This document shows, piece by piece, positions 43,734 to 52,804 of a DNA stretch of 64,000 bases; within the stretch, counting starts at the first letter, position 1, and each line of letters opens with the position of its first letter. Position numbers and translations under genes: made by a program. The notes below the pieces were generated by a model. That model saw nothing but the letters and a program-made list of their open reading frames with translations. It was not told the DNA's origin and made no database searches. Origin of the DNA: DATGUN01 sp035301285 (GTDB taxonomy: Bacteria; Bacillota; Bacilli; Bacillales; Amphibacillaceae); the NCBI GenBank assembly GCA_035301285.1, contig DATGUN010000090.1, forward strand, positions 99,654 to 163,653. The letters are read 5' to 3'.

Positions 43734-44639
43734 ATGCAGGAAGAATACAAATCAGGATTTATTGCGATTATAGGAAGACCAAATGTGGGAAAATCCACTT
43801 TTTTGAACCGTGTTATCGGACAAAAAATAGCGATCATGAGTGATAAAGCCCAAACAACAAGAAATAAAATCCAAGGTGTTTTAACGGATGAGGAGTCACA
43901 GCTCATTTTCATTGATACACCAGGTATTCACAAGCCAAAACACCGTCTGGGCGATTTTATGGTAAAAACAGCCGAATCAACTTTGAACGAAGTCGACATG
44001 ATCATGTTTATGATCAATGCTGAAGAGGGGTACGGAAAAGGTGATCAATATATAATCGACAGGTTGCAAAAAGTTAAAAACCGCCCTGTATTTTTAGTCA
44101 TCAATAAGATTGATTTAATTCATCCCGATGATATATTTCCTTTAATCGAACAGTATAAAAACATGTATGACTTCAATGAGGTTATTCCTGTTTCTTCTTT
44201 ACAAGGCAACAATGTCAACCATTTACTGGAAATTCTGAAGGATAACTTGCCGAATGGTCCCAAATATTACCCTGACGATCAAGTTACCGATCATCCCGAG
44301 CGATTCATTATCAGTGAATTGATCCGTGAAAAAGTGCTTAGACTGACTAAGGAAGAAATACCACATTCCGTTACAGTTATCATCGAAAATATAAAGTCAC
44401 GTGAAAATGGCTTGCTTTTTATACAAGCGGTCGTTATCACTGAACGGAAGTCACAAAAAGGGATTTTAATCGGCAAACAAGGACATATGTTAAAAGAAAT
44501 AGGAAAACAAGCACGTGAAGATATTCAACAGCTGCTCGGTTCAAAAGTATATTTGGAATTGTGGGTTAAAGTACAAAAAGATTGGCGTAATCGCATCAAC
44601 ATCCTTCAGGAATACGGGTACAAGCAGGAAGATTATTGA
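43734..44639 (+). CDS. era: Ribosome assembly GTPase Era
   Basis: GTPase that binds the 3' end of 16S rRNA and checks 30S maturation. 301 residues. G1 GRPNVGKST, G2/G3 DTPGIHKPKHRLG, G4 NKIDL; C-terminal KH domain with VIIENIKSRENGLLFIQAVV and ILIGKQGHMLKEIGK. ATG 43734 has CGGAGGAG upstream; starting at 43710 would add eight residues. Confidence 0.97.
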   Translation: MQEEYKSGFIAIIGRPNVGKSTFLNRVIGQKIAIMSDKAQTTRNKIQGVLTDEESQLIFIDTPGIHKPKHRLGDFMVKTAESTLNEVDMIMFMINAEEGYGKGDQYIIDRLQKVKNRPVFLVINKIDLIHPDDIFPLIEQYKNMYDFNEVIPVSSLQGNNVNHLLEILKDNLPNGPKYYPDDQVTDHPERFIISELIREKVLRLTKEEIPHSVTVIIENIKSRENGLLFIQAVVITERKSQKGILIGKQGHMLKEIGKQAREDIQQLLGSKVYLELWVKVQKDWRNRINILQEYGYKQEDY

Positions 44640-44735
44640 ACATGGTAAATTTTTAAAGACATTGTTTCCTGATGAGTGGCAATCCTAATACGTGAAAGAT
44701 GCTTTTTCAAATTCATCAGAAAGGTGGGGTTTCTT

Positions 44736-44882
44736 GTGCTCGACTTAACCTGGAAGATATTTAGTCAAACAGGAAACATTGAAACCTATTTATTGTTGAA
44801 AGAGTTGGAAGATGACCGAACCATAGAGGGAACAAACATGGAATTGGACAAACAAAATGCATCACCCCTTGATTCGAAATAA
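44736..44882 (+). CDS. yqzL: Small protein YqzL
   Basis: 48-residue protein beginning MLDLTWKIFSQTGNIETYLLLKELE, the conserved pattern of YqzL, which sits between era and recO in Bacillus. GTG at 44736 has AAAGGTGGGG upstream; the longer frame from 44676 adds 20 unrelated residues. Function unknown. Confidence 0.88.
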   Translation: MLDLTWKIFSQTGNIETYLLLKELEDDRTIEGTNMELDKQNASPLDSK

Positions 44883-44915
44883 GCTTAAATATATGACAAG
44901 TGAGGTGACGGTAGT

Positions 44916-45659
44916 GTGCTTGAGAAAGTCGAAGGTATTATCATTAAAACACTTGATTATGGTGAAACACACAAAATAGTAACGCTCTTCAGCAAAAAAC
45001 ACGGAAAAATTTCAGCGCTTGCAAGAGGGGCTAAAAAAACACGGAGTAGAATGGCTGCCGTTACGCAGCCATTCATACATGCTGAATTCTTCATTTATTT
45101 ATCAAAAGGATTAAGTACCATTCAACAAGGTGAAGTGATCGATTCCCTCAGGTCGATTCGCGAAGATATCATGAAAACAGCCTACGCGGCCTATATTGTG
45201 GAATTGACAGATAAGCTTCTAGAAAAAAACGATCCGGATGTGTTTCTTTATGATCAGCTGATCCAAACACTTAAATGGATTGATGAACATGAAGACAGTA
45301 ATATCCCGATTATGATGTATGAATTAAAATTGTACAGAAAAGGCGGGTTTGAGCCAACGTTGGACAAATGTGTAAATTGCGGCAGACAACAACCTCCATT
45401 TTCGTTTTCTATATCGGAAGGCGGCTATCTATGTAAATCATGTAAAGCGATTGATGAGTTCGCCGTCGACTTACCTGATGTACTTGCAAAGTGGTTATAT
45501 GTTTTCCTTGGCATAGGGCTTGAGCGTATTGGTACCATATCAATGAAACCAGAAAACAAACAATTATTGCGACAGATTCTTGATGCCTATTATGAGCAAC
45601 ACGGTGGATTTTACCTTAAATCAAAAAAGTTTTTGAAACAAATGGAACGTTTATCCTGA
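44916..45659 (+). CDS. recO: DNA repair protein RecO
   Basis: Loads RecA onto SSB-coated DNA in the RecFOR pathway. 247 residues: N-terminal OB fold (EGIIIKTLDYGETHKIVTLF, ARGAKKTRSRM), helical domain and zinc finger CVNCGR ... CKSC (about residues 151-177). GTG 44916 with GAGGTGACGG upstream. Followed by the glyQ promoter and T-box. Confidence 0.95.
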   Translation: MLEKVEGIIIKTLDYGETHKIVTLFSKKHGKISALARGAKKTRSRMAAVTQPFIHAEFFIYLSKGLSTIQQGEVIDSLRSIREDIMKTAYAAYIVELTDKLLEKNDPDVFLYDQLIQTLKWIDEHEDSNIPIMMYELKLYRKGGFEPTLDKCVNCGRQQPPFSFSISEGGYLCKSCKAIDEFAVDLPDVLAKWLYVFLGIGLERIGTISMKPENKQLLRQILDAYYEQHGGFYLKSKKFLKQMERLS

Positions 45660-45664
45660 TTCAC

Positions 45665-45693
45665 TTGACATTTGAGCATTTATACAGTATTGT
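45665..45693 (+). promoter_or_regulatory. Sigma-A promoter of glyQS
   Basis: TTGACA, exactly 17 bases, TATTGT, just upstream of the T-box leader. Confidence 0.75.
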
Positions 45694-45725
45694 TTGTACA
45701 TAATTCACAAATAAAATTTGTGCTG

Positions 45726-45923
45726 AAAGAGAGAAGTACTTTTTAATCATCTATATCAAAGTGAGTCCGGGATGGTGAGAACCGGATAATAGACTGAAAA
45801 GGAATGGCGCTCTGGAGCAAACTTTACATAAAAGGGGCTCATATATTATGAGCAAATAGGGTGGAACCGCGATTGAAACTCGTCCCTATGTCTACTTTGA
45901 AAAGACATAGCGACGAGTTTTTG
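45726..45923 (+). promoter_or_regulatory. Glycine T-box leader controlling glyQS
   Basis: A tRNA-sensing riboswitch. The exact T-box AGGGTGGAACCGCG is at 45858-45871. The likely specifier codon GGC (Gly) is at 45806-45808 in AATGGCGC, and Stem I has the usual AGAGAGAAGT start. The terminator is ACTCGTC...CTATGTCT pairing with AGACATAG.GACGAGT then TTTTT (45877-45922); uncharged tRNA-Gly would pair with the T-box and favour the antiterminator. Terminator, specifier and gene all agree. Confidence 0.97.
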
Positions 45924-45970
45924 CTATGTACATGACATAATTTCAATGATTACAGGAAGGGATGATTTAA

Positions 45971-46852
45971 ATGACCATTCAAGAAATGATTTTAACATTG
46001 CAGTCTTACTGGTCAAATCAAAATTGTATTTTGATGCAAAGCTATGATACCGAAAAAGGAGCTGGAACAATGTCACCGATGACATTGCTTCGTAGCCTTG
46101 GACCCGAACCCTGGAACGTCGCCTATGTAGAACCGTCAAGACGTCCTGCGGATGGTCGCTATGCCCAAAACCCGAATAGATTGTACCAACATCATCAATT
46201 TCAGGTTGTCATGAAACCATCACCAAGTAATATCCAGCAATTATATCTAGATTCACTTGTGGAATTAGGAATTGATCCACTTATCCATGATATACGTTTT
46301 GTGGAGGATAATTGGGAAAACCCCACTCTGGGAGCCGCTGGGCTTGGTTGGGAAGTATGGCTTGATGGGATGGAAATTACCCAGTTTACGTATTTCCAGC
46401 AAATCGGTGGATTGGAAGCAAACCCCGTAGCTGTTGAATTGACATATGGTATCGAACGTTTGGCATCTTATATCCAGGATGAAGATAATGTGTTTGATTT
46501 AGAATGGACAAAAGGCGTCACTTATCGCGATATATTTTACCAGCCTGAAGTGGAACATTCCACATATACATTTGAAACGTCTGATACATCAATGCTGTTA
46601 TCGTTATTTTCAATGTATGAAAAAGAGGCCCTTAACACCATTGAAAAAAACTTGGTTTTCCCTGCCTATGATTATGTCTTGAAATGTTCACATACTTTTA
46701 ACCTGCTTGATGCGAGAGGCGTCATATCGGTCACTGAACGTACCGCATATATTTCAAGAATCCGTAAATTAGCTAGGATGGTGGCTAAACAGTATATTGC
46801 CGAACGTGAACGATTAGACTTTCCTATGTTACAAAAGGAGGGAGAACAATGA
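45971..46852 (+). CDS. glyQ: Glycyl-tRNA synthetase alpha subunit
   Basis: Catalytic alpha chain of the alpha2-beta2 glycyl-tRNA synthetase. 293 residues. MTIQEMILTLQSYWSNQNC and MQSYDTEKGAGTMSPMT begin the class II fold; YVEPSRRPADGRY and NRLYQHHQFQV (motif 2 region) and LTYGIERLASYIQ (motif 3) are intact. AGGAAGGG precedes the ATG. The stop overlaps glyS by four bases, so translation is coupled. Confidence 0.97.
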   Translation: MTIQEMILTLQSYWSNQNCILMQSYDTEKGAGTMSPMTLLRSLGPEPWNVAYVEPSRRPADGRYAQNPNRLYQHHQFQVVMKPSPSNIQQLYLDSLVELGIDPLIHDIRFVEDNWENPTLGAAGLGWEVWLDGMEITQFTYFQQIGGLEANPVAVELTYGIERLASYIQDEDNVFDLEWTKGVTYRDIFYQPEVEHSTYTFETSDTSMLLSLFSMYEKEALNTIEKNLVFPAYDYVLKCSHTFNLLDARGVISVTERTAYISRIRKLARMVAKQYIAERERLDFPMLQKEGEQ

Positions 46853-48933
46853 AACATAACGTATTATTCGAAATCGGCATGGAAGAGTTGCCGGCACGTT
46901 TCATCGATGATTCGGAAATGATGTTGAAAGATCTTACGATTCAATGGTTGAATGATCTACGGATTTCTTATTCAGATGTTCTTTCATTTTCAACACCCAG
47001 ACGATTAGCCATTCTTATCGAGGATATTGCCGAAAAGCAATCGGAATTGTCTGAGGAAATAAGAGGACCGCAACTGAAAATAGCTCAAGATGCTGACGGA
47101 AATTGGACAAAAGCTGCCATCGGATTTACAAAAGGACAAGGTTTAAGTCTGGATGCCGTTTACACAAAAGAAGTGAATAATGTTCCATATATATTTGTTA
47201 CCAAAAATATTACAGGCAAAAATACGTATGAGCTATTGCCTTCGTTCCAAAACGTCATAGAAGACCTTTCATTTCCCAAGACGATGCGATGGGGCAATGA
47301 AACCATGCGGTATATACGTCCAATACGGTGGCTAGTAGCCTTATATGATACAGAAATCATCCCTTTTGAAATCGCCGGCATAAATACCAGCAACAAAACA
47401 TACGGACATCGCTTTTTAGGTGAAGAAATCACAATACACAAACCGGATGAATACAGCCATAAATTAACGGAACAATATGTGATCCCGTCTGCTGCAAAAA
47501 GACAATCGATGATTTTAGAAGGCATAGAACAATTTGAGATGACAGAAAACCTTCACGTCATTCCTAACCAGGATTTATTGAATGAAGTATGTAATCTGGT
47601 TGAATACCCAACTGTTTTTTCTGGGAGGTTCAAAGATGATTTCCTTCTATTGCCTAAGGAAGTATTAACTGCTTCCATGATTGAGCACCAACGTTATTTT
47701 CCGGTAGAAGACAGCAATGGACAGCTTGCGTCTTACTTCATAGGGGTACGGAATGGGGACGATACTTCCATAGAAACAGTCATTCGCGGAAATGAAAAAG
47801 TATTGGATGCCAGACTTGAAGATGCCAGGTTCTTTTATGAAGAGGATCAAAAACACCCATTGGATCATTATCAAACCAAGCTTGAATATGTTGTTTTCCA
47901 AGATAAGTTAGGTACAATGAAAGACAAAGCAAATCGTGTGTCAACATTAGTTGATGACCTGGCACATACTTTGGACTTTCATAATGATACAATCAATCGC
48001 GCATTACGTGCTGCGTCAATCTGTAAATTTGACTTGACGACGGATATGGTCAATGAATTCACTGAATTACAAGGGATCATCGGCGAAACATATGCCTTAC
48101 ATTACGGAGAAGATAAAATCGTTTCCCGTGCAATAAGAGAACATTATTTGCCCGTCCAGGCAAATGGTCACTTACCTGAAACAGATGTCGGTGCTCTGGT
48201 GGGCATCTGTGATAAATTAGATACGATTGTTGGATGTATCGGTGTTGGTTTGATTCCGACAGGTTCACAAGACCCATATGGACTTCGAAGAAAAGCTTTA
48301 GGTATTTTGAATATATTAGTGGATAGAAAATGGGATATCGATGTTGAGGATTTACTGGCCTTAACAGTGAAAATGTATCAGGAACTAGGATTAGATGGGA
48401 TGAAAAGTGAAGGCTTAACGAAAGAAATCGAATCTTTCTTCAAGTTACGCGTTTCCTATATATTACGCGAATTAAAAATAGAACCCGATATCATTGATGC
48501 TGTATTGCATCATCATATTGGCAGTCCCAAGTACGCCATCGAAAAAGCCGAAATCCTATCTGCCAAACGTCAAAATAGTGCATTCAAAACAGTTCAAGAA
48601 GCCTTATTACGTGTGTTGCATTTAGCTGAAAAAGCAGATGGTACAAATGTTGATCCGGCATTGTTCGAAACGGATTCAGAAGAAAATTTATTATATGCGT
48701 ATAAAGAAGCCTATGATTCATTTAATCAAGCTGATCAGAATAAAGATGCTGAATCATGCATGGAAAGCATTGCTTCACTCGCCGAACCGATTCATGTTTT
48801 TTTTGACGAAAATATGGTCATGGCCAAAGACACGGATATCAGGAATAATCGCCTTGCTCTGATCAACCGAATTGCAATGATGGTCCAAAAGTTTGCGGAT
48901 TTATCAGTCATACAATGGAAACAACATTTCTAA
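46849..48933 (+). CDS. glyS: Glycyl-tRNA synthetase beta subunit
   Basis: Beta chain needed for tRNA binding. 694 residues, standard length. It begins VLFEIGMEELPARF; TPRRLAILIED, FPKTMRWG, LVEYPTVFSG, MIEHQRYFPV and GDTSIETVIRGNEKVLDARLEDARFF-type blocks (here GDDTSIET and LDARLEDARFFYEED) are present, and GSQDPYGLRRKALGIL is the HD/anticodon part. GAGGGAG precedes the ATG. Confidence 0.97.
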   Translation: MKHNVLFEIGMEELPARFIDDSEMMLKDLTIQWLNDLRISYSDVLSFSTPRRLAILIEDIAEKQSELSEEIRGPQLKIAQDADGNWTKAAIGFTKGQGLSLDAVYTKEVNNVPYIFVTKNITGKNTYELLPSFQNVIEDLSFPKTMRWGNETMRYIRPIRWLVALYDTEIIPFEIAGINTSNKTYGHRFLGEEITIHKPDEYSHKLTEQYVIPSAAKRQSMILEGIEQFEMTENLHVIPNQDLLNEVCNLVEYPTVFSGRFKDDFLLLPKEVLTASMIEHQRYFPVEDSNGQLASYFIGVRNGDDTSIETVIRGNEKVLDARLEDARFFYEEDQKHPLDHYQTKLEYVVFQDKLGTMKDKANRVSTLVDDLAHTLDFHNDTINRALRAASICKFDLTTDMVNEFTELQGIIGETYALHYGEDKIVSRAIREHYLPVQANGHLPETDVGALVGICDKLDTIVGCIGVGLIPTGSQDPYGLRRKALGILNILVDRKWDIDVEDLLALTVKMYQELGLDGMKSEGLTKEIESFFKLRVSYILRELKIEPDIIDAVLHHHIGSPKYAIEKAEILSAKRQNSAFKTVQEALLRVLHLAEKADGTNVDPALFETDSEENLLYAYKEAYDSFNQADQNKDAESCMESIASLAEPIHVFFDENMVMAKDTDIRNNRLALINRIAMMVQKFADLSVIQWKQHF

Positions 48934-49021
48934 AAATACAGGTGATGACATAACACCAGATATCTGTTTTAACATGTAAACTTCTTAAGTGAAGAATGTT
49001 CTTTCTACAAGGGGTGACAGT

Positions 49022-49654
49022 ATGGATTTGTCCAAACGGCAAGAAAAGATAATTGAAATCGTAAAAACGAGTGGACCGATAACAGGTGAAAAAATAGCTG
49101 AAAATCTAAGCCTATCACGCGCAACATTACGACCTGACCTAGCCATATTGACAATGGCAGGCTTTTTAGACGCCCGGCCCAGGGTCGGCTATTTTTATAC
49201 TGGTAAAACAGGCTCTGAGCTATTGACCGAAACAATAAAGAAATACAAAGTATCCGAATATCAATCCATTCCCGTTGTTGTGAAAGAAGATGCATCTGTT
49301 TATGATGCGGTTACCACAATGTTTTTGGAGGATGTCGGTACATTGTTTGTCGTCAATGATAATGCCTGTCTGATAGGCGTTCTATCGCGAAAGGATTTGT
49401 TGAGGGCAAGTATCGGCAATCAAGATTTAAATGTTGTCCCCGTTCATATTATCATGACGAGGATGCCAAATATAACAATCTGTCGACGCGACGATTTACT
49501 GGTAGATGCTGCAAAGAAATTGATTGATAAACAAATTGACGGTCTCCCTGTTGTAAAAGACACGGAAAATGGATTGCAAATGGTTGGACGGATAACAAAA
49601 ACGACCATCACGAAAGCATTTGTAGAACTTATTGTAGATGATAACATTAGGTAA
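49022..49654 (+). CDS. ccpN: Gluconeogenesis repressor CcpN
   Basis: Transcription repressor of gapB and pckA during growth on sugar. 210 residues: N-terminal winged helix (MDLSKRQEKIIEIVKTSGPI, NLSLSRATLRPDLAILTMAGF) and two CBS domains (about 80-140, 145-205; VVVKEDASVYDAVTTMF, MTRMPNITICRRDDLLVDA) which sense nucleotides. AGGGGTGAC precedes ATG 49022. The neighbour yqfL modulates CcpN in B. subtilis. Confidence 0.94.
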   Translation: MDLSKRQEKIIEIVKTSGPITGEKIAENLSLSRATLRPDLAILTMAGFLDARPRVGYFYTGKTGSELLTETIKKYKVSEYQSIPVVVKEDASVYDAVTTMFLEDVGTLFVVNDNACLIGVLSRKDLLRASIGNQDLNVVPVHIIMTRMPNITICRRDDLLVDAAKKLIDKQIDGLPVVKDTENGLQMVGRITKTTITKAFVELIVDDNIR

Positions 49655-49669
49655 GGAGTGAATCGATTC

Positions 49670-50476
49670 ATGGTCAGAAAACCATTGGTATATGTGCTGA
49701 GTGATTCGGTTGGAGAAACAGCGGAACTGGTCATTAAAGCAGGCTTAAGTCAATTCAATAACGGCGAATACAAAATCCATCGTATCCCATATGTTGATGA
49801 TAAAAAAATCATCGATGAAACATTAGAATTAGCAAAGGATAATTCGGGCATAATCGGTTTTACACTCGTTGACCCCATATTACAAAACTATTTAAATGAA
49901 CAGGCTGATACTATGGGAATTGAAGCAATAGATATTATGGGACCAATGATGAAATCGATGGAACGGGTTTTTGACCGCACACCACGATTAGAACCTGGTC
50001 TTGTTCATAAATTGGATGAAGACTATTTTAAGCGTGTCGAGGCAATCGAGTTCGCTGTAAAATACGACGACGGAAGAGATTCAAGGGGGATCGCGCGGGC
50101 TGATATCATTCTTATTGGTGTATCTAGAACGTCAAAGACGCCATTGAGTCAATACTTGGCCCATAAACGCTTGAAAGTTGCGAACGTACCTATTGTCCCT
50201 GAGGTCGATCCACCCGAGGAATTGTATGAAGTCGACCCCAAAAAATGTATTGGACTGCGTATCAGCGCAGAACAATTAAATGAAATTCGCATCGAACGTT
50301 TGAAAGCCCTTGGCCTTGGTGACCAAGCGACTTACGCGAACATTGAACGCATCCATCAAGAACTGGCTTATTTTGATGATATTGTAAGTAAAATCGGCTG
50401 TACAGTAGTCGATGTATCCAATAAAGCTGTAGAAGAGACCGCCAATCTTATTTTACAAAAGATAAAATGTGGTTAA
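49670..50476 (+). CDS. yqfL: PPDK regulatory protein-like kinase/phosphorylase YqfL
   Basis: DUF299 family (PDRP), bifunctional ADP-dependent kinase and phosphorylase of pyruvate phosphate dikinase or PEP synthase in other bacteria; in B. subtilis it acts with CcpN. 268 residues. YVLSDSVGETAELV at the start, the P-loop-like GVSRTSKTPLSQYLA (about 150-164) and KCIGLRISAEQL are family blocks. AAGGAG is 13 bases from ATG 49670 and one base from the GTG at 49658, so the start is not certain. Terminator follows at 50512. Confidence 0.92.
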   Translation: MVRKPLVYVLSDSVGETAELVIKAGLSQFNNGEYKIHRIPYVDDKKIIDETLELAKDNSGIIGFTLVDPILQNYLNEQADTMGIEAIDIMGPMMKSMERVFDRTPRLEPGLVHKLDEDYFKRVEAIEFAVKYDDGRDSRGIARADIILIGVSRTSKTPLSQYLAHKRLKVANVPIVPEVDPPEELYEVDPKKCIGLRISAEQLNEIRIERLKALGLGDQATYANIERIHQELAYFDDIVSKIGCTVVDVSNKAVEETANLILQKIKCG

Positions 50477-50511
50477 CCACTTTTGACATCACATTGTTTG
50501 CTATATCTTTA

Positions 50512-50549
50512 AGCATCCTGTTTTTTCTGTTGAAGACAGGATGTTTTTT
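50512..50549 (+). terminator. Intrinsic terminator after yqfL
   Basis: CATCCTGT ... ACAGGATG stem followed by TTTTTTA. Confidence 0.85.
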
Positions 50550-50848
50550 AGATGACATAAAAACAAATTCGTTTTACTAGTAAAATACTGACATATATAT
50601 TATAATATAAATTTGTGTTTGATAGAATCCATGTATAAGTATGTTTAGCTTTCATGAATAAGTAGAATGTGTATTCAGAAAAGTAAAACATTTGTTTTTG
50701 AGAAGGATTCTCCATGAGACATGTAGAATAAATACAATATAGCCATAAAGTTGGCGCACTTTTGAAATGTTTAGATTATCATTTTGAAAGGTACAATATT
50801 AATAATTGGATTATAATTGCTTTTATATTTATAAGTACATCAATGAAC
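50550..50848. other. AT-rich gap upstream of dnaG
   Basis: About 300 bases, very AT-rich, no open frame with a ribosome-binding site on either strand. A TATAAT at 50601-50606 is the only obvious promoter element, without a good -35. yqxD, normally found here, is absent. Confidence 0.4.
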
Positions 50849-50888
50849 TCCTTCTAAACGACAAAATTGATAGAAGGAAATTTTTTTC
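50849..50888 (+). terminator. Terminator-like hairpin before dnaG
   Basis: TCCTTCTA, 14-base loop, TAGAAGGA, then AATTTTTTTC: a perfect 8-bp stem with seven T, 71 bases before dnaG. It resembles an intrinsic terminator and could act as an attenuator for dnaG-sigA. The weak, AT-rich stem keeps confidence moderate. Confidence 0.5.
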
Positions 50889-50958
50889 GTAATCAGTAAG
50901 AATATTGTCGAAAAAAGTAGTTTTTTAGGCATCATGAATATAGGGATCGTGGTGGTAT

Positions 50959-52776
50959 ATGGTGCAAAGAAGAATACCTGAGGAAGTTATCAGGGACGTA
51001 CAGAATGCAAATGATATAGTAGATGTCGTTGGAGAATATGTACAATTGAAAAAACAAGGGAGGAGCTATATTGGTTTATGTCCTTTCCATGGGGAAAAAA
51101 CCCCATCCTTTTCAGTGACACAGGAAAAGCAGATTTTTCATTGCTTTGGATGTGGGAAAGGTGGAAATGTCCTCACATTTTTAATGGAAATAGAAGATTT
51201 TTCTTTTCATGAATCATTATCCACTTTAGCTGAACGTGGAGGTATTACGTTACCGGACATTCAACCTAAAGAAGAAAGCTCACTTTCAACAGAAGACCAG
51301 CAGATTCTGAAAGCCTATGAATGGCTTGGTAAGTTATATCAACATCTTTTAAAGCATACGAAAGATGGGAAAGATGGATATAACTATTTTAAAGACAGAG
51401 GCATTACAGACGAGACAATCGATTTATTCCAACTTGGCTTTGCACCACCCATCAAAGATTTTACAGCTGAGTTTTTAACAAAAAAAGGGTTCCATCAGCA
51501 ATTGTTGGTGCGTGCAGGTTTACTTTCAGCACAAGAAGACGATAGTGTTACAGACCGTTTTCGAGATCGGACGATTTTTCCCATTCGGAATCATCTAGGA
51601 AAAATCATTGGATTTGCAGGACGTTCCATCACAAATGAACAACCGAAATACCTTAACAGTCCGGAAAGCGAACTGTTCCAGAAAAGTAAACTACTATTTA
51701 ATTTTGATCTAGCCAAGAAACATATTCGCAAAAAAAATGAAGTTATACTGTTTGAAGGATATATGGATGTTATTTCAGCTTATCAAGAGGGTATAAAGAA
51801 TGTGATTGCCACTATGGGAACCGCCTTGACAGAATTCCAGGCAAATTTATTACGCCGATATGTCGACAGTGTCGTTATTTGTTTTGATTCGGACAATGCC
51901 GGGTTGGATGGTTCGTATAAAGCAGCCCAATTGCTTCGTAAAGCCGGTTGTCATGTAAAAGTCACCAAAATGGATTCAGACATTGATCCAGATGGCTATA
52001 TTAAAAAATATGGATCGGATGCATTTAATAAAGAAGTCATCCAGGCAAGCGATACTTTCATGACCTTTTATATGCGTTACATCCGGAAAGATTTCAATCT
52101 AAGCATAGAAGATGACCGTATGCGTTATATTGCGGAAGTATTAAAGCAAAATGCAATGATTCAAAGTCCGGTGGAAAGGGAATATTACCTAAAGGAGCTG
52201 AGTCATGAATTTGATATATCCATGGAAACATTAACGTTGGAAATGGATACTTATATGAAAGAATTGGCTTCTAATAAGGATAAGAGCCGGAAAGACAGAT
52301 ATACTAATAAAACACGAAATCTGTATACAACGAAAAGGATCTTACCTGCCTTTCATAACGCAGAAAGACATCTGATTGCATATATGTTTGCCAATAAATC
52401 CATTGCTGATAAAGTACAAGATGAAATTGGCGCTGCATTCAATGTCGAAGAACATAAAGTTATCATTACACATTTATATGCTTTTTATGAAGAAGGGTAT
52501 GAGGCAGATGTCAGTTTGTTCATTGAAAAAATACAAGATGACAAAATAAGACAATTAGTGACAGAAATAGCGATGATTCCGATTACGGAAAATATTTCGG
52601 AAACCGAAATCAATGATTATATACGTTTGATTCAATCCGAGAAAAATGAAGTGTCCGATATAAAAGAATTAAAAGAGCAACAAAAAATTGCCGAGCAGCA
52701 AAGTGATCATATAAAAGCCGCAGAAATAGCGATGAAAATAATCGAGATCAATAAGCAACTGAAAGGTACTAAATGA
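50959..52776 (+). CDS. dnaG: DNA primase
   Basis: Makes RNA primers at the replication fork. 605 residues: N-terminal CHC2 zinc domain (CPFHGEKTPSF ... CFGCGKGG, about residues 40-67), catalytic core with PIRNHLGKIIGFAGR, TOPRIM domain (about 258-340; ILFEGYMDVISAYQ, CFDSDNAG with metal-binding acidic residues) and the C-terminal DnaB-helicase-binding region. CGTGGTGG precedes ATG 50959. Followed by sigA 28 bases later, forming the macromolecular-synthesis operon. Confidence 0.97.
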   Translation: MVQRRIPEEVIRDVQNANDIVDVVGEYVQLKKQGRSYIGLCPFHGEKTPSFSVTQEKQIFHCFGCGKGGNVLTFLMEIEDFSFHESLSTLAERGGITLPDIQPKEESSLSTEDQQILKAYEWLGKLYQHLLKHTKDGKDGYNYFKDRGITDETIDLFQLGFAPPIKDFTAEFLTKKGFHQQLLVRAGLLSAQEDDSVTDRFRDRTIFPIRNHLGKIIGFAGRSITNEQPKYLNSPESELFQKSKLLFNFDLAKKHIRKKNEVILFEGYMDVISAYQEGIKNVIATMGTALTEFQANLLRRYVDSVVICFDSDNAGLDGSYKAAQLLRKAGCHVKVTKMDSDIDPDGYIKKYGSDAFNKEVIQASDTFMTFYMRYIRKDFNLSIEDDRMRYIAEVLKQNAMIQSPVEREYYLKELSHEFDISMETLTLEMDTYMKELASNKDKSRKDRYTNKTRNLYTTKRILPAFHNAERHLIAYMFANKSIADKVQDEIGAAFNVEEHKVIITHLYAFYEEGYEADVSLFIEKIQDDKIRQLVTEIAMIPITENISETEINDYIRLIQSEKNEVSDIKELKEQQKIAEQQSDHIKAAEIAMKIIEINKQLKGTK

Positions 52777-52804
52777 ATATTGGAGTCTGGAAGGAGTGGA
52801 TTTC

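Noticed and set aside
50873..50903. Sigma-H-like promoter before dnaG (GAAGGAAAT ... GAAT)
   Set aside because: The -35 fits but the spacing is about 15 bases and the -10 lacks the expected purine; the same bases form the 3' arm of the terminator-like hairpin.
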